This document shows positions 25,681 to 35,309 of a DNA stretch of 64,000 bases, one piece after another; the stretch's first letter is position 1, and every line of letters starts with the position of its first letter. The DNA is from an uncultured Psychrobacter sp. (GTDB taxonomy: Bacteria > Pseudomonadota > Gammaproteobacteria > Pseudomonadales > Moraxellaceae), in the NCBI GenBank assembly GCA_947489525.1, contig CANLDW010000005.1, positions 87,626 through 151,625 on the forward strand, in the 5' to 3' direction. Below the pieces are notes generated by a model that saw nothing but the letters and a program-made list of their open reading frames with translations, was not told the origin of the DNA and searched no databases. The position numbers and the translations under genes were made by a program.

Positions 25681-27117
25681 CTACTCCTCAACTAGCGCAT
25701 TGATAAGGGTTTCCATCTTCATAAAACGCGAGCCTTTGAACAATACCGTACAAGGCTGCGACTCTTGCGCTTTCAAAAAGGTCTGTAGATACTGCAATAA
25801 GTGCGCTTTTTCCTCAAACGCATGGGCACTGATAGCATCGATATCGCCAATCTCTTGCGCACCTGCTACCGTATAAGGCGCAAACTCACCAACGCAGAGC
25901 AGTACATCGATACCGGTAGTGGCAATCGTGCGCCCAAGGCTTTGGTGCTCGCTGACTGCCGCCTCGCCAAGCTCGCCAATATCACCGAGCACCATAACTT
26001 GTGTACCCGTTTGTGCCGCTAATACTTCAGCTGCAGCACGTACCGCATGCGGATTGGCATTATAAGTGTCATCGATTAGACGGTGCAAGCCGAGCATTTG
26101 ACTGTCCAAGCGTCCCTTAGCAGGTCGCGCGTTTTCAAGTCCAGTGACGATATCGTGAATATCAATGTTCAAAGCATAAGCACAAGCGGCGGCGGCGAGC
26201 GCGTTGTTGACATTGTGCTCCCCTGCCAGCGGCAAATTGATGTCTTTGATTTGCGTACCGATGTGTAGTTTAAACTCACTGCGCTCAGGCTCGACATCGA
26301 GATGGCTTGCGCTGACATCGGTATTACCAAAGCCGATGACATGCGAGGTGTACCGCTCAGCGATGCGCCGTAGCTGGTTGGTAAAGTCATCCTTGTCAGG
26401 TACGATAGCGTACTGACTATCACTTAAGGTGTGGTAAATCTCAGATTTGGTCTGACAGATTCCCTCGCGGCTACCGAACTCGCCCAAATGCGCAGTGCCT
26501 ATGTTTAAGATGCAGGCCACATCAGGACGCACGATCTCAGTAGTGTAAGCGATCTCGCCCACATGGTTAGCGCCCAGCTCTATAATAGCGTAACGATGAT
26601 GATCGGAGAGCTCAAGCAGCATCATAGGGACGCCTAAGTCGTTGTTGAGATTGCCGCGCGTGATAAGCGTTGGCGCAAGGCGACCAAAGATACTACCAAG
26701 CATCTCCTTGCAAGTCGTTTTACCACTGGAGCCGGTGATGGCAATAATAGTGACCTCACTGTGCTGCTGGCGACGATAGGCTCCAAGCTGACCTAACGCT
26801 AAACGCGTATCGCTCACCACCAGCTGCGGGATACTGGTCGAGATAGGACGCGAAACAATAGCAGCAATCGCGCCTTTAGACGCTGCGGTATTGATGTAAT
26901 CGTGTCCGTCAAAGTTATCACCGCTGAGCGCCAAAAAGATATCGCCGGCTCTTATGGTGCGCGTATCTGTCGCAATACGGTTACTGGTGATACTCGCCTG
27001 TCCTTGCTCATTGGTCTGCCAGTGACTATCAAGCGTGCTGGTTGCTGCGAGTAAGTTATCCGCTTGCCAGACGTATAGGCCTTGCGACTGAATGGTATTA
27101 CTAGTATCCGCTGTCAT
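25681..27117 (-). CDS. murF: UDP-N-acetylmuramoyl-tripeptide--D-alanyl-D-alanine ligase
   Basis: 478 residues. N-terminal MurF substrate domain, central ATPase with GSSGKTTCKEM near residue 128, and a C-terminal Mur-ligase domain. It adds D-Ala-D-Ala to the UDP-MurNAc-tripeptide in the cytoplasm. Placed between murE and mraY as in most dcw clusters; about 57 bases separate it from murE. Confidence 0.96.
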   Translation of the reverse strand: MTADTSNTIQSQGLYVWQADNLLAATSTLDSHWQTNEQGQASITSNRIATDTRTIRAGDIFLALSGDNFDGHDYINTAASKGAIAAIVSRPISTSIPQLVVSDTRLALGQLGAYRRQQHSEVTIIAITGSSGKTTCKEMLGSIFGRLAPTLITRGNLNNDLGVPMMLLELSDHHRYAIIELGANHVGEIAYTTEIVRPDVACILNIGTAHLGEFGSREGICQTKSEIYHTLSDSQYAIVPDKDDFTNQLRRIAERYTSHVIGFGNTDVSASHLDVEPERSEFKLHIGTQIKDINLPLAGEHNVNNALAAAACAYALNIDIHDIVTGLENARPAKGRLDSQMLGLHRLIDDTYNANPHAVRAAAEVLAAQTGTQVMVLGDIGELGEAAVSEHQSLGRTIATTGIDVLLCVGEFAPYTVAGAQEIGDIDAISAHAFEEKAHLLQYLQTFLKAQESQPCTVLFKGSRFMKMETLINALVEE

Positions 27118-27174
27118 AGTGCTTACCTTAATGAAGCTTTTTGTTTTTTATGTGATTTGTGTATGATTTACATA

Positions 27175-28806
27175 TTAAGAAGACCGCGCCGTTTGCGCGA
27201 GCGCCTGCTCTAAGACGATTCGGTCATCAAAATCATAGCGTACACCGTTGATCTCCTGATAGGTTTCATGGCCTTTACCCGCGATGACTACGATGTCGTT
27301 GGGGCTTGCATTATCAACAGCGTACTGTATGGCCTGTTGTCGTTTCGCATCGATATGCGTGCGCGCGTACTGATCGCGGCTCATGCCAGTCTGCATGTCT
27401 TGCAAGATAGCCTCGGGGTCTTCGCTGCGTGGATTATCCGCTGTCAATACCACTCGATCCGCAGCAGCGAGTCCCGCTTGCGCCATGAGCGGACGCTTAC
27501 CACGATCGCGATCACCGCCGCAGCCGAACACTGCCCACAGCTCCCCCTTACAGTGCGCTTTTAGACTTTGTAGTACTTGTATGAGCGCATCAGGGGTGTG
27601 GGCGTAATCGACAATAAAACAGCCCTGATCTGAGAGCACGCGCTGCATCCGTCCCGCCGCGCCTTGTAGCTTTGGTACGAGCGCGGCTATGCGCTCAATA
27701 TCTATCCCAATTGCGGCAGCTGCTGCTATTGCGGCGAGCACATTTGCGACGTTGAAGCGTCCAAGTAATGGGCTTTTGATATCGAACGTAGAAGGGTTGT
27801 GTAAAGAGCAACGCACACTAATATCAGCCCCTTGTAGGCTTGGGGTGATTGTGGTCGCAGTAAAGGTCGCATCTTGAGTTGCATTCAGGCTATAAGTCCA
27901 GACAATCATATCGCTTGTGGTTGCCGCTTTGATCATCATAGGCGCGTACTCATCATCAATGTTGATAATGGCGTGCGTCAGCGCTGGAAAGTGCGCCTTA
28001 TCGAACAGCTGAGCTTTTGCCGCTGCATAGTCCGCCATATCGCTGTGATAATCTAAATGGTCGCGGCTCAAATTAGTATAAATAGCGACAGCAATTGGTA
28101 CGCCTTGCAGCCGCTGTTGATCGAGTCCATGTGAGCTGGCTTCGAGCGCCAAAACCTCAGCCTGCTCTTGTCCCATCTGATGTAAGAACTGCTGTACCGC
28201 AAGCGCGTCCCCTGTCGTATGCGTCGCTTGGGTTAGCTTACCCAAACGGCCATTGCCCGCTGTTCCCATCACCGCGCTACTCATACCCGACAGCTGCGTC
28301 AACTGCGCTACCAATTGACTGATGGTCGTCTTACCATTCGTTCCTGTGACAGCGACAACGGTTGGCAGAGCAACAGTCTGCTGGTATTGCAGCCACGCTT
28401 GAATCAGCTCACCCAAAAAGTCGCGAATACGCGGCACGTAAATAACAGGACAAGGCAACTCGCTGATAGACCTTGCTAAAGACTCAGAAGATGAAGCAGT
28501 TTTGTCATTTGCCGCAGACAACAGCGCCTCAGGTTCAATCTCTGATAAAACAAAAGCCGCTTGCTTGGTGGCGTCAAGTAAGTAGGCGCGGCTTTTTTGT
28601 AGGTTGGGCGTCTGGCTTTGTAGCAGCACAAATGCAGCGCTTGCGCTGATCTGACGACTATCTAAACAAAACGCACTAAAGGGAGTATCTAGCACCTTTG
28701 CCAACGAGGACTTAATAGCGGCGGCGGGAGCGCTTAAAGCGTACTGCTGGTTGCTATCGAGGTTATCTATTATCTGCTGCAGTGTAAAAAGGGGCGAGCT
28801 TGACAT
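27175..28806 (-). CDS. murE: UDP-N-acetylmuramoyl-L-alanyl-D-glutamate--2,6-diaminopimelate ligase
   Basis: 543 residues from ATG 28806, chosen because AGGAT lies just upstream; an ATG at 28848 would add 14 residues. P-loop GTNGKTTISQL is near residue 155, and the DNPRSE motif late in the protein is the signature for meso-diaminopimelate as substrate, fitting a Gram-negative cell wall. It ligates meso-DAP to UDP-MurNAc-L-Ala-D-Glu. Slightly longer than the usual 495 residues, with extra loops in the N-terminal domain. Confidence 0.95.
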   Translation of the reverse strand: MSSSPLFTLQQIIDNLDSNQQYALSAPAAAIKSSLAKVLDTPFSAFCLDSRQISASAAFVLLQSQTPNLQKSRAYLLDATKQAAFVLSEIEPEALLSAANDKTASSSESLARSISELPCPVIYVPRIRDFLGELIQAWLQYQQTVALPTVVAVTGTNGKTTISQLVAQLTQLSGMSSAVMGTAGNGRLGKLTQATHTTGDALAVQQFLHQMGQEQAEVLALEASSHGLDQQRLQGVPIAVAIYTNLSRDHLDYHSDMADYAAAKAQLFDKAHFPALTHAIINIDDEYAPMMIKAATTSDMIVWTYSLNATQDATFTATTITPSLQGADISVRCSLHNPSTFDIKSPLLGRFNVANVLAAIAAAAAIGIDIERIAALVPKLQGAAGRMQRVLSDQGCFIVDYAHTPDALIQVLQSLKAHCKGELWAVFGCGGDRDRGKRPLMAQAGLAAADRVVLTADNPRSEDPEAILQDMQTGMSRDQYARTHIDAKRQQAIQYAVDNASPNDIVVIAGKGHETYQEINGVRYDFDDRIVLEQALAQTARSS

Positions 28807-28862
28807 ATTGAATCCTGAACAGATAGGTGAATAACGTGAATAAAACAACTAAATACAACTCA

Positions 28863-30914
28863 TTATGAAGGCTTGGTCTCTAACGGCTTATCAAGCGGTA
28901 CATTATACAAACGCAGTGCTTCTTTCATAACGTTATGAAAGACAGGCGCCGCGGTAAGACCTGCGTAGTGTAGCCCTCTTGGATCCTCTACTAGGATTAC
29001 CCCAACCAAGCGCGGGTTAGAAGCAGGCGCCATACCTGCAAAGACGTTGCGATACTGATCAGTATAGTAGCCACCATCTGGGTTGATACGACGCGACGTC
29101 CCCGTTTTACCTGCGACGCGGTAGCCGTCGATAGCGGCGGCCTTTGCCGTACCGCCAGGCTCTGTCACTGACTCTAGCATATTGACAATAGCCATCGCCT
29201 GCTCGCGCTCCATAATACGCTTGCTTGGCGGCGCTTTGTCCGTTTTGACAAGCGTTAACGGGTGCATAACGCCGCCTGCTGCTAATGCCGAATACGCTTG
29301 CGCCACTTGCGCCAGCGTCACTTGCAAACCATAGCCATAACTGACTGTGGCTCGGCGCGCGGTCTCTTTTTCTTTTGGTGTCACAACCATACCACTACCC
29401 TCACCTGGAAATTGCAAAGGCGTCTTGGAACCAAAGCCAAACTGGCGCTGCATGTTAGTGATTTTATCAGGCGGCAGGGATAGCGCAATCTTTGTAGAGG
29501 CGACATTGCTCGACTTTTGCAGCAGTGTTGCTAGATTAATGGTGCCCAAATTATTGTGATCACGAATGGTATAGCCCCGCACGCGAATCGAGCCAGGATT
29601 GGTATCGATTAAAGAGCTTGTAGTGTATTTACCTGAGTCAAGAGCAGCGGCTACTGTAAACGGCTTCATCACGGAGCCTGGCTCAAAAACGTCAAGCACC
29701 GCGCGGTTACGCTGGTTCTCGCCCGTCATCTCGTTGAGATTATTGGAGTTAAATGACGGCCACGTCGAGAGTGCCAGTACCTCGCCTGTTTGTACATCGA
29801 CAACCATACCTGTGGACCAACGTGCGTCTTGCGTACGTCCTATCTTCTCAAGCTCTTTGTACAATAGGTACTGTAAGCGCGAATCAATGGTCAGCGCCAC
29901 ATCTTGACCTGCTATTTCAGGCTCGAGCTGCTTAATCTCTTTAAGACTGTTTTGTTTGGCATCCTTTAATACCAATACCTTGCCGTCATCGCCTGCTAGT
30001 ATCTTATCGAATTGGCGCTCAATACCTGCGCGCCCTTCGTAGCCGCCCTCAGGATCGTTAACGTTTTGACCCATAAATCCTAGCAGCTGTGAGTTTGGCT
30101 GCGGCTGCGGATAATAGCGCTGAAAGAAGTTTTTTTCGTACACCGCTGGAAAATCAAGTGAGCTGACGCTTTGGGCAATCTCAGGTGTGACCTTGTTGAG
30201 TAGCGGCAGATAGTGCGAACCAGGACCTGACGGTAGCGCTGCTTTCACTGCTTCTTCATCGGTAACATCGACACTGTCATCGATAGCAGTTGCTTTTTCT
30301 AGCTCAGCGACGGGGATGTTGGCAGCAGTTGCAAGCTGTATTAGATCCATATTATCCAAGCGCTCTTGCATACGAGCGCGTAGCTGCGGGCTATTGGGGT
30401 TTTCGATGATAATGCGTTTGAGCTCATAGTACTCGCGCGCGTAGTCGTGCGGACTAAAGGATACGGTGGCAAGTGGCGCACTGACAGCCAGCGGCAGATT
30501 GTTACGATCCGTGATCATCCCGCGGTAGGACTTTTGTGTGCGTACGCTGGTGATAAGTTCATCACCTTTATCTTGATAAAACTGAGCATTAGCGACTTGT
30601 ATGTAGTAGGCGCGGCCAATCAGTAGCGCTAGGATAATAAGCGCTGCGCCCCAAACGGTGCGAAAGCGATTTTTATCGTATTCAAAACCGCCGCGTGACG
30701 ACGCACCCGTCGCTTTATTAAAAGCAATCTTTTTACGGTTTTTAACACTCGTATACGCGCCTTGGTTCTTGTCCTTTTTGCGATTGCTGCGCTTATCTGT
30801 AGCGGACTTTGACGTATTGGCACGGCGTAAAGGTTTGATCACTTTACCGCTAGCCGCTTTTTTATCGCTACTCTTGTTATCACTATTTTGCGTATTCAGC
30901 TTTTTATCACTCAT
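28863..30914 (-). CDS. ftsI: Division-specific peptidoglycan transpeptidase FtsI (PBP3)
   Basis: 683 residues. An unusual polar, Lys/Ser/Asn-rich cytoplasmic extension of about 85 residues precedes a single membrane helix (VWGAALIILALLIGRAYYI). The PBP dimerisation domain and the transpeptidase domain follow, with SVMK near residue 414, SSN and KTGTS near 602. FtsI cross-links septal peptidoglycan in the divisome. ATG 30914 overlaps the ftsL stop as ATGA, so translation is coupled. Confidence 0.96.
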   Translation of the reverse strand: MSDKKLNTQNSDNKSSDKKAASGKVIKPLRRANTSKSATDKRSNRKKDKNQGAYTSVKNRKKIAFNKATGASSRGGFEYDKNRFRTVWGAALIILALLIGRAYYIQVANAQFYQDKGDELITSVRTQKSYRGMITDRNNLPLAVSAPLATVSFSPHDYAREYYELKRIIIENPNSPQLRARMQERLDNMDLIQLATAANIPVAELEKATAIDDSVDVTDEEAVKAALPSGPGSHYLPLLNKVTPEIAQSVSSLDFPAVYEKNFFQRYYPQPQPNSQLLGFMGQNVNDPEGGYEGRAGIERQFDKILAGDDGKVLVLKDAKQNSLKEIKQLEPEIAGQDVALTIDSRLQYLLYKELEKIGRTQDARWSTGMVVDVQTGEVLALSTWPSFNSNNLNEMTGENQRNRAVLDVFEPGSVMKPFTVAAALDSGKYTTSSLIDTNPGSIRVRGYTIRDHNNLGTINLATLLQKSSNVASTKIALSLPPDKITNMQRQFGFGSKTPLQFPGEGSGMVVTPKEKETARRATVSYGYGLQVTLAQVAQAYSALAAGGVMHPLTLVKTDKAPPSKRIMEREQAMAIVNMLESVTEPGGTAKAAAIDGYRVAGKTGTSRRINPDGGYYTDQYRNVFAGMAPASNPRLVGVILVEDPRGLHYAGLTAAPVFHNVMKEALRLYNVPLDKPLETKPS

Positions 30915-31390
30915 AGCCCGGCCTCCGCGGCTTGGATATCGGTGACTAAGCCATCGTTGGTACTGTCAGCGTTGTCTGTAGACTCTGTGGGTACTACGGG
31001 TTCAAACGCTACGGGGACACCAGGCTGAATGATAAGCTTGTCTTCGAGGGTTGGCGAGTACATACCTAGCTCAGCCACAGCGCGGCTAGCAATCTGCGGG
31101 GTTGCGCTAAAGGTTTGTTGTTCGATTAACAAACGCTGGTGCTCAACTTGTAGTTTGCGTTGTTGCTTTTTCATATCTTGCAAGGTTTTATAATCCTGAT
31201 GGTATTGCTGCACGTTTTTGGCCGTCTTTATCCCGCTCCATACGATCGCTGCGGCTAATAGCAGTAGCACGACAACATAGATACTAACAACGTTAAAACG
31301 CTGCGCGAACAGCTCGCCTATATCAGTGCTATCACTAGGTTTGCCATTAGGTTTGCGGCGTCGGTTTGCCGAATGTTTGGGTAAGGCCAT
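30911..31390 (-). CDS. ftsL: Cell division protein FtsL
   Basis: 159 residues: a basic cytoplasmic N-terminus (about 40), one membrane helix (VVSIYVVVLLLLAAAIVW) and a periplasmic coiled coil rich in Q, K and L (about 65-110), the FtsL layout. It forms the FtsQLB complex that activates septal synthesis. Identity rests on topology and place between rsmH and ftsI, since FtsL sequences are poorly conserved. The C-terminal tail (about 40 residues, acidic and Thr/Asp-rich) is longer than usual. Confidence 0.9.
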   Translation of the reverse strand: MALPKHSANRRRKPNGKPSDSTDIGELFAQRFNVVSIYVVVLLLLAAAIVWSGIKTAKNVQQYHQDYKTLQDMKKQQRKLQVEHQRLLIEQQTFSATPQIASRAVAELGMYSPTLEDKLIIQPGVPVAFEPVVPTESTDNADSTNDGLVTDIQAAEAGL

Positions 31391-31520
31391 GACGATCTCA
31401 ATATCAATACTCGTATAAATACATTACGAATGACAGGTATTTTATCATTCGTACTATACACCAGATTGGCGCTTAGCCACTAGCTCACAAGCCAACTGCT
31501 GCCTTTATTCATTGATCTAT

Positions 31521-32648
31521 TCATTCATCGTAAGCCGTTGCCGTACGCGTTGCAAGTCGCAGCCACGCACTGCGCGCACGCGGATTATCCGCCACCTCGC
31601 TTTTACTCGGTCCGATACGTTTGGGCTTACTAAAATAGCGCGGACGTTTAGGCGGCATTGGCAGATTGTCATCCTCTGGGTACTGCCCCTTACTATGGCG
31701 CTGTAAAAACTGCTTAATACGGCGATCCTCAAGCGAGTGAAAACTGATAACAGCTAATTGCCCGCCCGACTTAAGAATAGGTATGCTTTGCTCTAAAAAG
31801 CTATCGACATCGCCAAGCTCATTATTAATAAAGATGCGCATCGCCTGAAAACTCTGCGTCGCTGGATGCTTGCCGCGCTGCCAATTGGGGTGGGCGGTCT
31901 TTATCACCTCAGCCAGCTTGAGCGTAGAGTCGTAGCTGTCCATCTGTTTGATAGCGCGAGCAATACGGCGACTGTGGCGCTCTTCACCAAACTCATAGAG
32001 CACATTAGCCAGCGTCTCATCATCAACATCGGCCAGCCACTCGCCAACTGACTGCCCACGGCTAGTATCCATACGCATATCGACTGCGCCATCACGCATA
32101 AAACTAAAACCGCGACTGCCATCATCGATCTGCGGCGATGAGATACCCAGATCTGCCATCAGTCCATCCACTTGCGTGATACCTAAACGTGCCAGACTAG
32201 CCGTCAAAGTTGCAAAGCTATCGTGAACCACACGCACGCGGCTATCTTCAGCCGCCAGCACATTTGCGGCGGCAATTGCGGTAGGATCCTTATCAAAGAC
32301 AATAAGCGTGGCGTCGTCAGCCAGTTGCGAGAGTAGCAAGCGGCTGTGCCCGCCGCGACCAAAAGTAGCATCTACGTAGATACCACTGACAGATAAGCGC
32401 TTAGCACTGTCTACGTTTGGTAAAGACTTAACGCCTAGTACCGCAGCCACCGTCTCCTGTAACAGTACGGCATCGTGTACAAAATCAGTCTCAGGCGCAT
32501 CAGATGCAGTGCGCAGATCTTGAGAGGGGTCAAGGTTATCGGTCGGGATAGATGTAGGACTTGAGGCGGACACAAACAACTCAGTAAATGGCGACCACTT
32601 GGGCCAGTAATAGTAAAAAGTGGATAGAAATAAACAAGTTATCACCAC
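31521..32648 (-). CDS. rsmH: 16S rRNA (cytosine1402-N4)-methyltransferase RsmH
   Basis: Family core from about residue 57 (HDAVLLQETVAAVL) through SAM motif VDATFGRGGHSR to the C-terminal RARSAWLR segment. RsmH methylates N4 of C1402 in 16S rRNA. The frame begins at GTG 32648 with no ribosome site, and the first 50 residues are not family-like, so the true start may be a later GTG (32573) or TTG (32579). First gene of this dcw cluster; mraZ, normally just upstream, is absent and gltX lies divergently instead. Confidence 0.92.
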   Translation of the reverse strand: MVITCLFLSTFYYYWPKWSPFTELFVSASSPTSIPTDNLDPSQDLRTASDAPETDFVHDAVLLQETVAAVLGVKSLPNVDSAKRLSVSGIYVDATFGRGGHSRLLLSQLADDATLIVFDKDPTAIAAANVLAAEDSRVRVVHDSFATLTASLARLGITQVDGLMADLGISSPQIDDGSRGFSFMRDGAVDMRMDTSRGQSVGEWLADVDDETLANVLYEFGEERHSRRIARAIKQMDSYDSTLKLAEVIKTAHPNWQRGKHPATQSFQAMRIFINNELGDVDSFLEQSIPILKSGGQLAVISFHSLEDRRIKQFLQRHSKGQYPEDDNLPMPPKRPRYFSKPKRIGPSKSEVADNPRARSAWLRLATRTATAYDE

Positions 32649-32862
32649 ACTTGCGTTATTATCGCAAGGATACGCCTGTAGTCAAGCCTAGAATGGCTTT
32701 TCGTTAAAAATAACCTATCTCTCTGCTATACTAGCGTTATATTTAGCGTGACGATTTTATAGGCAACGCGCATTCTATAATTTTTATAACATCTGACACG
32801 TCCCATAAAAGATCCGCTTTTGCCTGTTTTTTTGACTGTCTTTTTTAATATAAGAGAAAACT

Positions 32863-34392
32863 ATGACTCAGCCTTCCCCTACCAGCAGCCGTCCTGTCCG
32901 CACTCGTATCGCGCCATCCCCAACGGGCTTTCCGCACGTGGGTACTGCCTACATCGCCCTATTCAACCTTGCTTTTGCCAAGGCGCACGGCGGTGAGTTT
33001 ATCTTGCGCATTGAGGACACCGATCAAGCGCGCTCGACCGCACAATCGGAACAGATGATTTTGGACGCGCTGCGCTGGGTAGGTCTCGACTGGGCGGAAG
33101 GTCCTGATGTTGGCGGGCCGCACGCACCTTATCGTCAAAGTGAGCGCGGTGATATCTATAAAAAATACGCCCAGCAGCTCTTAGATGACGAGCATGCGTT
33201 TCGCTGTTTTTGTACGCCTGATGAGCTTGACGCGATGCGCGCAGAGCAAATGGCGCGCGGTGAGACGCCGCGCTATGACGGTCGCTATGCCGATCTACCG
33301 CGCGCTGAGTCGGACAAAATGGCAGACGCTGGCAAGCCCTTTGTGATCCGTATGCGTGTACCCAAAGACGGTGTGTGTAAGGTTGAAGACATGCTGCGCG
33401 GTACGGTTGAGATTCCGTGGGAGCAAGTCGATATGCAAGTGTTGCTTAAGACTGACGGCCTACCGACTTATCATTTAGCGAACGTCATCGACGATCATTT
33501 GATGCAGATTACCCATGTCTTACGTGGTGAGGAATGGCTCAATTCTGCGCCTAAGCATCAGCTGCTTTATGATTACTTTGGTTGGGAGATGCCGGTGCTC
33601 TGTCACATGCCGCTGCTGCGTAACCCAGATAAATCCAAGCTGTCTAAACGCAAAAACCCAACCTCCATCACTTATTACCGTGATGCAGGCGTGTTGCCTG
33701 AGGCGCTGCTGAACTATTTGGGACGCATGGGCTACTCGATGCCTAATGACGAAGAAAAATTCACTTTGAAGGAGATGATCGCAAGTTTTGATATACAGCG
33801 TGTCTCGTTAGGTGGTCCTATTTTCGATATCGAAAAGCTCAATTGGCTCAACGCTGAATGGCTACGCGCACTGACCCCTGAACAATTAAAGAACAAAATC
33901 CTTGAATGGGCAAACGACAGTGACAAACTCACGGCTATGGCAGCGGCGATTCAGCCGCGTATTGAACTGCTCTCTGATGCCGTTAATTGGGGCGGCTTTT
34001 ATTTTCAAAACTTGCCTGATATTAAAGCGGAAGACTTTGCGCATAAAAACCTCTCGCCTGAACAGATTATGGAGATTCTGCAATTGACGCTATGGCAGTT
34101 AGAAGCCCTACCAACATGGTCTGAGCAAAATATCTATACGGTTATAAAAGGCATGGCAGATGCGCTCGATATCAAGATGCGCGACTTTATCGCGCCGTTC
34201 TTTATTGCTATCGCGGGCAGCTCATCTTCCACACCTGTGATGAACTCGATGTGGATCATCGGTGCGGATATGACGCTGACCCGTTTGCGTCATGCGATTG
34301 ACGTGCTCGGTGGCCTCGGTAAGAAAAAGCTGAAGAAACTTGAAAAACAAGCGGCTGAACTGCCTGATCTGTTAGCGGGTGATGAAGAATAA
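32863..34392 (+). CDS. gltX: Glutamyl-tRNA synthetase
   Basis: 509 residues. Class I signatures: [14 protein letters not shown] (HIGH-type) near residue 18 and KLSKRKN (KMSKS-type) near 263. It charges tRNA-Glu with glutamate. The gene is divergent from rsmH and followed by a strong terminator and then by tRNA-Ala and tRNA-Glu genes; tRNA-Glu is its own substrate. The anticodon-binding half (about 320-509) is complete. Confidence 0.97.
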   Translation: MTQPSPTSSRPVRTRIAPSPTGFPHVGTAYIALFNLAFAKAHGGEFILRIEDTDQARSTAQSEQMILDALRWVGLDWAEGPDVGGPHAPYRQSERGDIYKKYAQQLLDDEHAFRCFCTPDELDAMRAEQMARGETPRYDGRYADLPRAESDKMADAGKPFVIRMRVPKDGVCKVEDMLRGTVEIPWEQVDMQVLLKTDGLPTYHLANVIDDHLMQITHVLRGEEWLNSAPKHQLLYDYFGWEMPVLCHMPLLRNPDKSKLSKRKNPTSITYYRDAGVLPEALLNYLGRMGYSMPNDEEKFTLKEMIASFDIQRVSLGGPIFDIEKLNWLNAEWLRALTPEQLKNKILEWANDSDKLTAMAAAIQPRIELLSDAVNWGGFYFQNLPDIKAEDFAHKNLSPEQIMEILQLTLWQLEALPTWSEQNIYTVIKGMADALDIKMRDFIAPFFIAIAGSSSSTPVMNSMWIIGADMTLTRLRHAIDVLGGLGKKKLKKLEKQAAELPDLLAGDEE

Positions 34393-34407
34393 TAAAAAAT
34401 TAGTACT

Positions 34408-34448
34408 AATAAAAAATGGATATTGCATAGCGAGATCCATTTTTTATT
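34408..34448 (+). terminator. Terminator after gltX
   Basis: AATAAAAAATGGAT, 13-base loop, ATCCATTTTTTATT: a 14-bp perfect stem with a T run, 16 bases after the stop codon. Confidence 0.88.
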
Positions 34449-34466
34449 GCGAGTCAAAATAACCTA

Positions 34467-34495
34467 TTGACAACCACTGAGCTATTCCCTAAAAT
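34467..34495 (+). promoter_or_regulatory. Sigma70 promoter for the tRNA genes
   Basis: Consensus -35 TTGACA (34467-34472), 17-base spacer, -10 TAAAAT (34490-34495), with the tRNA-Ala gene starting 18 bases downstream. A stable-RNA type promoter. Confidence 0.85.
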
Positions 34496-34512
34496 ACGCA
34501 CACTCTTAACGA

Positions 34513-34588
34513 GGGGCTATAGCTCAGTTGGTAGAGCACTTGCATGGCATGCAAGGGGTCAACGGTTCGACTCCGTTTAGCTCCACCA
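34513..34588 (+). tRNA. tRNA-Ala(GGC)
   Basis: 76 bases with encoded CCA. Acceptor GGGGCTA pairs with TAGCTCC (one G-T), D-arm GCTCAGTTGGTAGAGC, anticodon loop with GGC between TTGCA and TGCAA stems, T-loop TTCGACT. Anticodon GGC reads GCC and GCU alanine codons. Confidence 0.96.
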
Positions 34589-34734
34589 CTTTATTTATCG
34601 CTTGTAAGCTGTAAATAACCCGTTATGAGACAGTATCAGCACCTAGGCAAGGCTTTTTTGAATAAATAAGCACTCTGATATTGTAGCTTGACCGTTGTAG
34701 CGAGATTGAAAATAGCAGCTGCGACACTCTATGC

Positions 34735-34810
34735 GTCCCCATCGTCTAGAGGCCTAGGACACCGCCCTTTCACGGCGGTAACGGGGGTTCGAATCCCCCT
34801 GGGGACGCCA
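34735..34810 (+). tRNA. tRNA-Glu(TTC)
   Basis: 76 bases with encoded CCA. Acceptor GTCCCCA pairs with TGGGGAC; anticodon arm CCGCC / GGCGG with loop CTTTCAC giving anticodon TTC; T-arm GGGGG-TTCGAAT-CCCCC. It lies downstream of gltX and tRNA-Ala, probably on the same transcript as tRNA-Ala. Confidence 0.96.
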
Positions 34811-34876
34811 CTATTTGGCGTCATTTGTTAGCCCTTTTGCTATTGGCATAAGATCAGACTAATAAGCGTACCAGTA

Positions 34877-34912
34877 AAAGCTCAGTCACTAGACAGTGAT
34901 TGGGCTTTTTTT
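34877..34912 (+). terminator. Terminator of the tRNA operon
   Basis: AAAGCTCAGTCACT / AGTGATTGGGCTTT (one G-T pair) with a short AGAC loop, then T residues, about 65 bases past tRNA-Glu. Confidence 0.82.
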
Positions 34913-34913
34913 A

Positions 34914-35309
34914 TGTCTAATACTTCTTAATTCCTTTCTACCTCTAACTTCGTTCTAGTATAGAACATTCATATTACAGCATATTTGTTACTGTTTATTG
35001 AACCTGCAAACACTATAAATATCTTTGCTTTCTTTAGTTTTAATTACAAATCACTATACAAGTTCTTACAATTAAATATTTTGGTAACACAGTGTAACGT
35101 TAGCATACACAATGTCTGTTTTTTTCTACCTAACAGTATTACTAATCTTAGTGTTTATTTTTTATGATAGCGTTGTATTAGCAGGCTCCAAAGGGGCGGG
35201 CTACTTAAGTTAAAGGGTTATCAAGGTTCGATGACCTTAATATACGGATACTACAATCTATAATATCGCAAAATTTAGTACTGAAAACGGTACATTATAA
35301 GGAATTGAT
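34914..35309. other. AT-rich intergenic region, no gene seen
   Basis: About 395 bases between the tRNA terminator and the membrane-protein gene at 35310. A 60-codon plus frame (34985-35167) is hydrophobic and cysteine-rich with no ribosome site and AT-driven composition, so I do not accept it. The last part contains the ribosome site (AAGGAA) for 35310. Confidence 0.55.

Noticed and set aside
34985..35167. 60-codon hydrophobic frame in the AT-rich gap
   Set aside because: No ribosome site, composition follows AT content, no start context or family resemblance.
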